Of a DNA stretch of 64,000 nucleotides, positions 42,954 through 51,063 are shown in pieces. The translations under genes were made by a program, and so were the position numbers. The notes beneath the pieces are model-generated. The model saw nothing but the letters and a program-made list of their open reading frames with translations. It had not been told where the DNA came from and did no database searches. The DNA is from Chryseobacterium echinoideorum (GTDB lineage: Bacteria; Bacteroidota; Bacteroidia; Flavobacteriales; Weeksellaceae): NCBI RefSeq assembly GCF_007474535.1, contig NZ_VKNW01000004.1, positions 248,001-312,000 of the forward strand, in the 5' to 3' direction. How positions within the stretch are numbered: position 1 is the first letter of the stretch; each line of letters starts with the position of its first letter.

Positions 42954-44093
42954 TTATAATTTTTCGTCTTGTAATAAATAGCAATAACCTATAATAGAAA
43001 AAGGTAATGCTGCTGCAAGATACGTAACATTTAAAAACTCTACTGCTGTATTTCTCAAAATTTGCTCTATAATGTGTGATGCCATAACAGCAAATATAAT
43101 AATTGAAGACCACAAGAAAACATGCTTTATTTTCTGAAGAATAAATGATAAGAAAATTGTTGTGAAAAGGAAAAACAAAACTACAGTAAGGCTCAACTGC
43201 CCCTGCATCCCCAACGGATTGTAATTTAAAACTTCATTAATATTTTCTGCAGGAAGAATTACAGTAGACATCAGAAAAACTACCGTCAGAAAGAAAGTGA
43301 TTGCAAATTTGATTTTTTCATTCCATGCTGCAATAAAAAAGGAACGGCATAAAAATAAAACTAATGGTAAAATCACAACACTTCTAGTTAAACATAGTAC
43401 CCCTACAATTAGTCCCAAAATAATTGGTTTTTGAAAATAATTGACTTTATATTTCTGATGCCAATATAAAATAAAAAACGAAGTGATTATAAATGAAGAT
43501 ATAAAATCGCTTTTGCAAACGGCTTCGTAGATGTATGATAAAGAAAATAAGAGCAAAGAAATACCCAACAGACATATTCTACCAGAATGGAATTCCTTTT
43601 TTATAATCCAGCCAAATAAAATCATCGCAGCAGCCTGCATATACCCCACATTTCCTAAAAGATAAAATATAAGCATCAGTAAGAGCTGTCCCGGCAGATA
43701 AGACGGTATATTTCCCATGAAGTTTTTGGTGGCATAAATATATTTTCCGTGCAACCAGTAATCAAGAGAATATTCTACAGTTTGCCATCTGTCTATTTTT
43801 AAAGAATAGGGATCTGTAATAAGATGAGCAAGAAAAAGATAAAAAATTCCACTTAAAACAATTAAAAAGTTTATATTTTTACTATCAATTTTAAGTGTTT
43901 TGATAAAATAACGATCAAAAAACAGTATTACATGCAAACAGGCAAAAACAACTGTTAATAAAAATGGATGAATAAAATTTTGACGAATACCATATTTTAT
44001 GAGAAATAAGAAATTGATGACAAAATAGATTGTAAAGACAATGATTTTCATCATTTTCGTATTATCCGAAAACTTTAAAATTACTGTTTTCAT
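42954..44093 (-). CDS. Polytopic membrane protein, possibly GT-C-like
   Basis: 379 residues with about 10 transmembrane helices. An early extracytoplasmic loop has Asp/Arg-rich residues (ITDPYSLKIDRWQTVEYSLD, YWLHGKYIYATKNFMGNIPS). An acidic first loop is usual in GT-C glycosyltransferases that use lipid-linked sugars. No confident family match. Low Cys and high Phe/Leu/Ile content fits a membrane enzyme or transporter. It starts 21 nt after the tatD stop. Confidence 0.6.
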   Translation of the reverse strand: MKTVILKFSDNTKMMKIIVFTIYFVINFLFLIKYGIRQNFIHPFLLTVVFACLHVILFFDRYFIKTLKIDSKNINFLIVLSGIFYLFLAHLITDPYSLKIDRWQTVEYSLDYWLHGKYIYATKNFMGNIPSYLPGQLLLMLIFYLLGNVGYMQAAAMILFGWIIKKEFHSGRICLLGISLLLFSLSYIYEAVCKSDFISSFIITSFFILYWHQKYKVNYFQKPIILGLIVGVLCLTRSVVILPLVLFLCRSFFIAAWNEKIKFAITFFLTVVFLMSTVILPAENINEVLNYNPLGMQGQLSLTVVLFFLFTTIFLSFILQKIKHVFLWSSIIIFAVMASHIIEQILRNTAVEFLNVTYLAAALPFSIIGYCYLLQDEKL

Positions 44094-44114
44094 CTACTGA
44101 TAAAATAATAAATT

Positions 44115-44876
44115 TTATTGAAAGATTCTTTTGGCATTCTCACTTGTAATTCTGCTTATTTCAGAAAAATCTTTGCCGTAGATATTTACCAATTTCCCTA
44201 CAATCAGATCAAGATATGCACTTTCGTTTCTCTTGCCTCTGTGAGGAGCAGGAGCAAGATAAGGAGAATCGGTTTCCAAAACAATTTTGTCTAATGGGAT
44301 TTCGTGTAAAAACTGATCAATCTTGCCATTTTTAAATGTAACAACTCCGCCAATTCCCAACAGAAAATTTAAATCTAATGCATGTTTTGCCTGATCTGAA
44401 TTTCCTGAGAAACAATGGAAAATACCCCTCAGTTTCGGATGCTTTTTTCTTTCTAAAACTTCAAAAGTTTCATCAAAACTTTCTCTGGTGTGGATAACAA
44501 TAGGCAAATCTCTTTCAATAGCCCAGTCAATCTGCTGCTCAAAAGCTTTCACCTGGATATCTAAAGTAGTCTTGTCCCAATACAGATCAATTCCGATTTC
44601 GCCAATTGCGGGAAAATGTCTTTGGTCAAGATAGTTTTTCACGATTTCAAGTTCTTTTTCCCAGGATTCGGGTTTTACATAACAAGGATGCAATCCTATC
44701 ATAGAAAAAATATGTTCCGGATATTCGCTTTCCAGCTGAAGCATTTTATCATGTGATTCGGAATCAATCGCAGGAAGGTAAAATGCTGTAACTCCCTTTT
44801 CTAAAGCTCTCTGAATTGTTTCTTTTCTGTCATTATCAAATTCTTCAGAATATAAGTGCGTATGTGTGTCTATCAT
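44115..44876 (-). CDS. TatD family metal-dependent hydrolase/DNase
   Basis: 253 residues, TIM barrel. Metal ligands are visible: HTH (IDTHTHLYS), Glu in GEIGIDLYWD, His in VIHTRES, His in FHCFSG and Asp in VLETDSPYLAP. E. coli TatD is a 3'-5' nuclease, and relatives include DTD-like or RNA quality-control hydrolases. It is 2 nt downstream of the DUF4269 gene, so probably in one operon with it and the GSCFA gene. Confidence 0.93.
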   Translation of the reverse strand: MIDTHTHLYSEEFDNDRKETIQRALEKGVTAFYLPAIDSESHDKMLQLESEYPEHIFSMIGLHPCYVKPESWEKELEIVKNYLDQRHFPAIGEIGIDLYWDKTTLDIQVKAFEQQIDWAIERDLPIVIHTRESFDETFEVLERKKHPKLRGIFHCFSGNSDQAKHALDLNFLLGIGGVVTFKNGKIDQFLHEIPLDKIVLETDSPYLAPAPHRGKRNESAYLDLIVGKLVNIYGKDFSEISRITSENAKRIFQ

Positions 44877-44878
44877 TT

Positions 44879-45391
44879 TTATAATTTTAACAGGTCTTCG
44901 TAAGGATGTTCCAAATTGAGCAACATTCCGAAAGCGGGTTCTGTTTTTATTCCCTTTTTTTTCAATGTTATTATTTTCTGCTTAAAATCTTCGCCTTTTT
45001 CCTGCAATGTTTTATATTCTGCGATCATGTGACGGTAAGCATTTTGTTCTTTTGAAGGTTTGTTTTGCCCGAAAATTTCAATGGGAAATTCTTCTATTTT
45101 AAAGCTACAGACTATTGTTTCGTTCGTATTCAATGATATTTTTTCAATCTCCAAATCAAAATCTTTAAACTCCTGAATCAAAAATTTTTCAAACTTGATC
45201 TTATCCTTAACCTCACAAATAATATCCAAATCGCTTCCGTCAACATCAATTTCTATAGGAATCGTTCCTGCTAAAATGGGCGTATAAGACTTGAGTTTTC
45301 TAAAAACCTGATATTTTGTTAAAACTTTATAGGCTCTTTTTTGCCTTTCGTTTCCAGTTTTCAGATAATCTATCTTCGTGAAATCAATCAT
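44879..45391 (-). CDS. DUF4269 protein, nucleotidyltransferase-like
   Basis: 170 residues. The motif GTIPIEIDVDGSDLDIIC resembles the GSxxDxD active site of nucleotidyltransferase-fold enzymes, and YRHMIAEYKTLQEKG and AFGMLLNLEHPYEDLLKL match DUF4269. Substrate unknown. It overlaps the GSCFA gene by 8 nt, so translational coupling is expected. Confidence 0.82.
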   Translation of the reverse strand: MIDFTKIDYLKTGNERQKRAYKVLTKYQVFRKLKSYTPILAGTIPIEIDVDGSDLDIICEVKDKIKFEKFLIQEFKDFDLEIEKISLNTNETIVCSFKIEEFPIEIFGQNKPSKEQNAYRHMIAEYKTLQEKGEDFKQKIITLKKKGIKTEPAFGMLLNLEHPYEDLLKL

Positions 45392-46343
45392 TTGGAAATA
45401 CTTTGTGCTTTACTTTTTTTCTTTGAGCTTCAATTCTTAGATGTAATTTTTCTTTGAATTCTATATGTTTCGGATCTTTTTCGTCATCACTCCGATGTTC
45501 CAAAGCTTTCATAATTTTAAAATTTTCTTTGATAAAATCTTTTGTTTCCGGCGAAAAATAAGCCGAGCCAAATTTATCAAATATATAGTTTATCGCCTGA
45601 GAATTAGGATGAATCATATCATCTTTATAAAATCTGTAATCACGCAGATCATCCATCAATATCTCATAAACAGGCAGATAATGGCAATTGTCAAACTGCG
45701 CAATAACTTCATGAACTGCCGCAATCAATTTCGACTTGCTCAATTGGTTTTCAATCATTCCGTCTTTGGTATGACGCACGGGTGAAACGGTAAACAGAAT
45801 CTGAAGCTGATCTTTACAGATATCTTTCAGATTAATAATTGTATCATAAACAGAATCAATTATTTCCTGATGAGTCAAAAGTCTCTTATTAAAAAATTTT
45901 GAAGGAATTTTATGACAGTTGGCGACCAGCTTATTTTTAGGTTCGAACTCATAAATATAAGAAGTACCATACGTGATAATTACCCATTCTGTCTGCTGCA
46001 GAAAAAGATTTCCTTCTTCTATTCCGGAATTAATTTTTTTTAAAGTCTGATGAATGTATCTTGTATCAAAACTGGTGTGATGATCCAGAGAAATATATTT
46101 TTCGTCATAAACGATCAGCTCATCTTCTTTGTAAAAATCCGAATCATGAAGTCTTTTGACTGCATTATTAATAGAGAATGGGTTAAAAATCGTTCCAAAA
46201 GGATTATTAAGGCTTTGAAGCTGACCTTTCGCCAACAAATCTGACATTTCAGAAGCAAAACAAGATCCTATTGAAAATATTTTATCCTCAACTCCTATCT
46301 TTCTCTGAGACTCGCAAATGTCAACTTCTGTACGGAATTTCAT
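45384..46343 (-). CDS. GSCFA family protein
   Basis: 319 residues, with the name-giving GSCFA motif in FSIGSCFASEMSDLLAKGQL and the next conserved block NPFGTIFNPFSI. The fold is considered SGNH-hydrolase-like, acting perhaps on carbohydrate or lipid esters. A C-terminal DDMIHPNSQAINYIFDKFG (Asp-x-x-His) could be the catalytic dyad. It overlaps the DUF4269 gene. Confidence 0.9.
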   Translation of the reverse strand: MKFRTEVDICESQRKIGVEDKIFSIGSCFASEMSDLLAKGQLQSLNNPFGTIFNPFSINNAVKRLHDSDFYKEDELIVYDEKYISLDHHTSFDTRYIHQTLKKINSGIEEGNLFLQQTEWVIITYGTSYIYEFEPKNKLVANCHKIPSKFFNKRLLTHQEIIDSVYDTIINLKDICKDQLQILFTVSPVRHTKDGMIENQLSKSKLIAAVHEVIAQFDNCHYLPVYEILMDDLRDYRFYKDDMIHPNSQAINYIFDKFGSAYFSPETKDFIKENFKIMKALEHRSDDEKDPKHIEFKEKLHLRIEAQRKKVKHKVFPND

Positions 46344-46367
46344 TCATTAAATTTGAAAAATAGCAAA

Positions 46368-47339
46368 TTAGCTTTCTCTTCTCAACAAATAATTTGCAAG
46401 CTCGGTAAAAGGTTTTTTCTTTTCTTCCGGAGCATCAATTTTAGAAAGATAACTTTGTCCTATCTCATTATGTTTTTCAATCAGACGCAATGCTTTCTCA
46501 TCAACTTTTGTTCTTCTGAAAATCTTTTCTACACCATAAACCTTATCAATATTATCGGTCTTCTTAGAATACCAGTAATCCAGCTCTTTACGTTCTTCAT
46601 CAGTTCCATGTTCTCTTGCTAAGAGATACAGTACTGTTTTTTTGTTTTCGTAAATATCTCCTGCATGTTTTTTACCAAACTGAGCCTGATCTCCAAATAC
46701 ATCAAGATAATCGTCCATAATCTGAAATGCAATTCCGATATGTTTTCCGAAATTAAAAATTGCTTTGGCGTCTTTGAACTGAGCTTTGGCAATCATAGCA
46801 CCAATCTCAAATGAAGATGCACTCAAAACTCCGGTCTTGTATGTGATCATTCTGATATAATCATCAAAAGTTACATTTTCTTGTGTTTCAAAATTGATGT
46901 CATATTGCTGACCTTCACACAGAAGCAATCCTGTGTGGGTAAAAATCCTGATACAGGCTTTGAAAATTTCGGGTTCAAGATCTTCAAAAAATTTGTATGC
47001 TTTCAGCATTAATCCGTCTCCTGAAAGAATCCCGGTATTGATGCCATGAATAGTATGAATGGTAGGTTTGTTTCTTCTAAGCGGAGCTTCATCCATGATA
47101 TCATCATGAATCAGTGTAAAATTATGGAAAAACTCTATTGCCAACGCTGGCTTTATTGCCATTTTCTGATCACCATTGAATAAATCACAAGCCATCAAAA
47201 CCATAATCGGACGGAGCCTTTTTCCGCCGTGAGAAATGATATAATTCATTGGCTCGTACAATTCCGTCGGCTTATCCTTAAAAGTATATTTATTAATAGC
47301 ATCTGCAACGATCTGTTGGTATCGGTCTAAAAATTCCAT
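46368..47339 (-). CDS. Polyprenyl (geranylgeranyl-type) diphosphate synthase
   Basis: 323 residues from ATG 47339 (MEFLDRYQQIV). First Asp-rich motif DDIMDEAPLRR and second MDDYLDVFGD; substrate site SHGGKRLRPIMVL. It is a trans-isoprenyl diphosphate synthase, likely producing C20 or longer chains for quinones or carotenoids. An in-frame ATG at 47360 is rejected, because the TAnnTTTG box at 47358-47365 would put the transcript start downstream of it. Confidence 0.92.
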   Translation of the reverse strand: MEFLDRYQQIVADAINKYTFKDKPTELYEPMNYIISHGGKRLRPIMVLMACDLFNGDQKMAIKPALAIEFFHNFTLIHDDIMDEAPLRRNKPTIHTIHGINTGILSGDGLMLKAYKFFEDLEPEIFKACIRIFTHTGLLLCEGQQYDINFETQENVTFDDYIRMITYKTGVLSASSFEIGAMIAKAQFKDAKAIFNFGKHIGIAFQIMDDYLDVFGDQAQFGKKHAGDIYENKKTVLYLLAREHGTDEERKELDYWYSKKTDNIDKVYGVEKIFRRTKVDEKALRLIEKHNEIGQSYLSKIDAPEEKKKPFTELANYLLRRES

Positions 47340-47357
47340 AAAATCTAATAGTTTCAA

Positions 47358-47365
47358 CAAAAATA
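47358..47365 (-). promoter_or_regulatory. TATTTTTG -7 box of the prenyl synthase gene
   Basis: A minus-strand TATTTTTG box 18 nt upstream of the ATG at 47339; TTG with a 23-nt spacer lies upstream. It decides the start codon choice. Confidence 0.6.
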
Positions 47366-47392
47366 CAATTTTCTGAGGGGTTTTAAAACAAA

Positions 47393-47418
47393 AAACTTTG
47401 CCTGTAAAGACAAAGTTT
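47393..47418 (-). terminator. Terminator of the M1 peptidase gene
   Basis: An 8-bp stem (47393-47400 with 47411-47418) with a 10-nt loop, followed on the minus strand by a T-rich run. It lies just after the peptidase stop. Confidence 0.7.
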
Positions 47419-47439
47419 AGTTATTAATCAAGGATATTT

Positions 47440-49356
47440 TTACTCTTTAATGAATTTCAGATGTACATCTGACAGCGTTATAAAATAAATTCCTTTTTCC
47501 AGGGAAGATATATCTACTTTATTCTGTGTTTTTCCTTTGATAACCAATCTGCCATCTGCTGTATAAACTGAAAACTCTGTTTCTTTTTTCAGATCTGAAA
47601 TAAACAATTCATTTTTAGCCGGATTAGGATATATATTAAAACTATTACTGATCAACTCGGAAGTATTCAGGCTGCTGTCTTGTGAAACAGTAGAATTTTT
47701 TTCAAGAATCTGGTACTCATAATTGAATTGAACACTTGCTACCGGAAAACCGATATTTTCCGTAAAATACTGATTATTTGAGGTATTATTTAAAATAAAA
47801 TAAGCAACTTGTCCAGCTGTTCCATTTACTTTTATCGGTAAAGGCATTTCAAAAAAACTTACTGATGAGTGACTTTGGGTTTGTGATGCTTTAAATGTCA
47901 GTTGGTTCCCGACCTGTTTCCAACGAATATCATAAATAGGATAGCCCTGACCGTAAATCCAATCATTAAAAAATTCTGTAAAATTCTTGCCTGTGGATTG
48001 TAAAAGAGAAGTATTAAGATCCGGTGTGCTCACATAACTGTACGCTAAATTTGGTCTTGCGTGATAATCTTTTATTGCCTGATAAAAAACAGTATCTCCC
48101 AAAATCCACTTTATCATCCTTACAACATATCCGCCTTTGGAATATGAAAGTCTGCTGCTGAAAATTGCATTAATATTTGTAAGATTTGCATCTGCAACAT
48201 ATACGCTTCCTCCTGTAGAGCTTGTGATATAGTTTTTTTCGCTAAGCAGATAATTCATGAACTGTGCATTGGTCATCAAAAGCTTTTCATTTGCAAGATG
48301 TTCTCCAAATGTTGCAAAACCTTCATTGAGCCAGATATCGTTCCAGGCACCACAGGTAACTTTATCTCCAAACCACTGATGCGCCAATTCATGAGCAATC
48401 AGTGATCTGCCCCAGCTTCCCATCGAAGACATCGTCTGATGTTCCATTCCGCCTCCTGCCTGAAATTGCATGTGACCGTATTTTTCATTTCTGAAAGGAT
48501 ATGCTCCGAGATAAGTTTCAAAAGTATTCATCAGTGTTTTCGTCCACTCAATATTATTCATACTTGTTGTGTTTGAAAAAGTGGAAGGAAAAATATAATT
48601 TACAAAAGGAAACGGAGGATTTCCAATGACATCATTCATTTTAATGAAATCAGTGATTGATAGAGCTATCAAATAGGCTGCTGTAGGATACTGAGTTCTC
48701 CAGAAAGTAAGTTTCTGTCCGTTTCCTAAAATAGATTCCGAAACAAGTCTGCCGTTGGCTGCAACACTATATTGCGAAGGAGTTGTTACTTTTATATCAA
48801 ACTTTTCAATCTTATCATTAAGACTTTGTTTTGTAGGAAACCAATCTTGTGCACCATAAGGTTCGCTGAGCGTTGACAAAACCGGATTACCATTCTGAGA
48901 TCCATTAAAAAATGCATTGTTGGACGAGAAAGGGCTACCCGAATAATGAATAGTAAGAGAATCCAGAACATTAGCAGGAAGAGATGATGTAAAATCAATT
49001 TTTAATTCTCTTGTTGAAAGCTGCTGAAAATTCAGATTCTGACCATGGAAAACCACCTGAAAAACCGGCATATTGTCATTGAGATCAAAATAAATATTGT
49101 TGATTGTCTGACTGGGTTTAAAATGAGAAGTTACGGTACCGGAAATCTGAAGTATTGCGGGATCAATAGACACATCCATTCTTTGATACTGAAGATCATA
49201 ATTTAAGGTATTGCTGTTGATGTTATCCGCTCCCATTTTTGCAGAAAAAGTTGTCATCTCTTTATCAATAAGCCCCTTTTTTTCAATATTTATATTTTGA
49301 GCTTTTAACATACTTGTCATTAACAGACTTAAAAGCAAAAGATATATATTCTTCAT
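47440..49356 (-). CDS. M1 family aminopeptidase with type IX secretion sorting tail
   Basis: 638 residues. Signal peptide (about 1-20, ending LKAQ). M1 fold with GGGMEHQT (GAMEN equivalent) at 301-308 and zinc site HELAH at 322-326 with Glu345 in NEGFA. The C-terminal 75 residues end in NSFNIYPNPAKNELFISDLK and FITLSDVHLKFIKE, the type A sorting domain (YPNP plus strand-rich end) that routes proteins through the type IX secretion system to the surface. It probably trims extracellular peptides. Confidence 0.95.
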   Translation of the reverse strand: MKNIYLLLLSLLMTSMLKAQNINIEKKGLIDKEMTTFSAKMGADNINSNTLNYDLQYQRMDVSIDPAILQISGTVTSHFKPSQTINNIYFDLNDNMPVFQVVFHGQNLNFQQLSTRELKIDFTSSLPANVLDSLTIHYSGSPFSSNNAFFNGSQNGNPVLSTLSEPYGAQDWFPTKQSLNDKIEKFDIKVTTPSQYSVAANGRLVSESILGNGQKLTFWRTQYPTAAYLIALSITDFIKMNDVIGNPPFPFVNYIFPSTFSNTTSMNNIEWTKTLMNTFETYLGAYPFRNEKYGHMQFQAGGGMEHQTMSSMGSWGRSLIAHELAHQWFGDKVTCGAWNDIWLNEGFATFGEHLANEKLLMTNAQFMNYLLSEKNYITSSTGGSVYVADANLTNINAIFSSRLSYSKGGYVVRMIKWILGDTVFYQAIKDYHARPNLAYSYVSTPDLNTSLLQSTGKNFTEFFNDWIYGQGYPIYDIRWKQVGNQLTFKASQTQSHSSVSFFEMPLPIKVNGTAGQVAYFILNNTSNNQYFTENIGFPVASVQFNYEYQILEKNSTVSQDSSLNTSELISNSFNIYPNPAKNELFISDLKKETEFSVYTADGRLVIKGKTQNKVDISSLEKGIYFITLSDVHLKFIKE

Positions 49357-49386
49357 CTATATATTATTAGGGCTTAAAGATAAAAA

Positions 49387-49415
49387 AAACCTTTCAATCA
49401 AAGATTAAAAGGTTT
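49387..49415 (-). terminator. Terminator of dacB
   Basis: An 8-bp stem (49387-49394 with 49408-49415) has a 13-nt loop, followed on the minus strand by a run of T residues (complement of 49382-49389). Confidence 0.75.
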
Positions 49416-49438
49416 ATTGAGGAATGAATTATTTTATA

Positions 49439-50905
49439 TTATAAATCCAATACAGGCTCTATAATTTTTTCCATTTTCTTTTTTACCTGATCTACAGAAC
49501 CAGAATAATTATTAACCATTAATGAAAAAGCTAGAGTTTTACCTGAATTGGTTTTTAGATATCCTGCTAAAGTTTTCACTTTATTTAATGTTCCGGTTTT
49601 AGCAAAAACCTGACCGTTTCCATTCGTTAAAAACATTCTTTTTAATGTTCCACTTTGTCCTCCGATAGGTAATGAATCAAAATAAGTTTTATAAAATTTA
49701 GAACTCATCAGCGAAGAAAGATATTTTACCTGAGCAATAGGTGTTACTTTGTTGCTTCTTGACAAACCGCTTCCATCTATGTAATTTAATCCATCCAAAT
49801 CAAAAGCAATCTCTTTAAGGTGATTATTTACAACAATTCTTCCTGTTTCAGATGTTTGATCTCCCATTTTCTGGAATCCGACTGTCTTTAGTAGAGCTTC
49901 GGCTAAAGAATTATCACTTCTCTGGTTTGTATAATACACAATATCCGCTAAAGTAGGAGATTGATAGACACTTATCTTTTTTCTGACTTCTGGAGTTGCA
50001 TCAGTCATTTTCGGGCTTACTTTTCCTGTAATTCCAACCCCGCTTTTCACAAGATTAGCTTTAAACGAATTGGCAAGATAAGCCGGTGCATCGGGAAGTT
50101 TAGTAGTCAAAGTTCCGTCACCATCATATTTTTCTGCATACACCATTTGATTGGCGTAAGGCGAAACATAAAAAAACTTCTTATCTGTAGCGGTAGTTAA
50201 AGATTTTTTTACAATCAGCTTTTCTTTGGCAGGATTTATTTCTTTGGTAGTCCCTACAGGAAGATAGTAGTTATTGTTTTCCAACCACACAACATTTTCC
50301 GGAAGTCTCGATAAGTTACCTTTGAAAAGCGCTGTCTGAATGACAATATCACCATTTATCTTTTTGATTCCCTCATTTTTTATTCCTGACACGAAATCTG
50401 CTACAATATCTTTATAAGACCAGGCTCCGGCCTTATTTGTTCCTAAAGAAGGATCCCCGCTTCCTACGATATAAAGATTACCGTTTAGAATACCGTTCTC
50501 ATCAATTTCACCGGAATACTCAAGTTGAGTCATCCATCTGTGATTTTCACCCAATAAGCTCAAAGCCGTCTCTGTAGTCAAAAGTTTAGTTGTTGAAGCC
50601 GGAACCAAAGGTGTATTTTCATTGTAAGAAGAAATTACTTTTTTAGTTACAGGATCATAAACTACAAATCCCCAGGTTGCATTTTTCAGCACAGGATCTG
50701 CCATCATGGTATTGACATTGATATCTACAATATCCTTGGGCGACAAAACAGCTTTTTCTAAAACATCAACGGGAGAAGGCAGACTTAAACTTCTTGAGTT
50801 GTCATTACTGTGAGAGTAAAGAACTGTAGAAACAGTAGTCTGGGCCAATAATAAGCCGGCTGTCAACACTGTTACACCTGAAATATATTTTCTGAAATTT
50901 ACCAT
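49439..50905 (-). CDS. dacB: D-alanyl-D-alanine carboxypeptidase/endopeptidase (PBP4, DacB type)
   Basis: 488 residues. Signal-like N-terminus (about 1-22, ending GLLLAQ). Catalytic motifs of S13: SxxK at 104-107 (PASTTKLLTT), SDN in YYTNQRSDNSLAEALL, and KTG in VFAKTGTLNKV. PBP4-type domain insertions give the length. It trims or cleaves peptidoglycan cross-links in the periplasm. A long hairpin separates it from priA. Confidence 0.93.
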   Translation of the reverse strand: MVNFRKYISGVTVLTAGLLLAQTTVSTVLYSHSNDNSRSLSLPSPVDVLEKAVLSPKDIVDINVNTMMADPVLKNATWGFVVYDPVTKKVISSYNENTPLVPASTTKLLTTETALSLLGENHRWMTQLEYSGEIDENGILNGNLYIVGSGDPSLGTNKAGAWSYKDIVADFVSGIKNEGIKKINGDIVIQTALFKGNLSRLPENVVWLENNNYYLPVGTTKEINPAKEKLIVKKSLTTATDKKFFYVSPYANQMVYAEKYDGDGTLTTKLPDAPAYLANSFKANLVKSGVGITGKVSPKMTDATPEVRKKISVYQSPTLADIVYYTNQRSDNSLAEALLKTVGFQKMGDQTSETGRIVVNNHLKEIAFDLDGLNYIDGSGLSRSNKVTPIAQVKYLSSLMSSKFYKTYFDSLPIGGQSGTLKRMFLTNGNGQVFAKTGTLNKVKTLAGYLKTNSGKTLAFSLMVNNYSGSVDQVKKKMEKIIEPVLDL

Positions 50906-50977
50906 CTAATTTTCTTTTTGATATAATTTGGATGCCATAAAAAATGATTGGTTAAATGATTAATTACAATCCAAACA

Positions 50978-51036
50978 TATAATCAACGGTCAAATGTAGA
51001 GATTATTGCCGTACATTGAGTCAGCGGTTGATTATA
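50978..51036. other. Long hairpin between priA and dacB
   Basis: A 10-bp perfect outer stem (50978-50987 with 51027-51036) and an inner imperfect stem (TCAAATGTA with TACATTGA) form a 59-nt structure in the 158-bp gap between two minus-strand genes. No T-run follows, so it is not a standard terminator. It could be an mRNA processing or regulatory element. Confidence 0.5.
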
Positions 51037-51063
51037 AAACACTATAAAATTTGTTAAAATTTG

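Noticed and set aside
47340..47360. Upstream ATG of the prenyl synthase
   Set aside because: It overlaps the -7 promoter box, so it would lie upstream of the transcript start.
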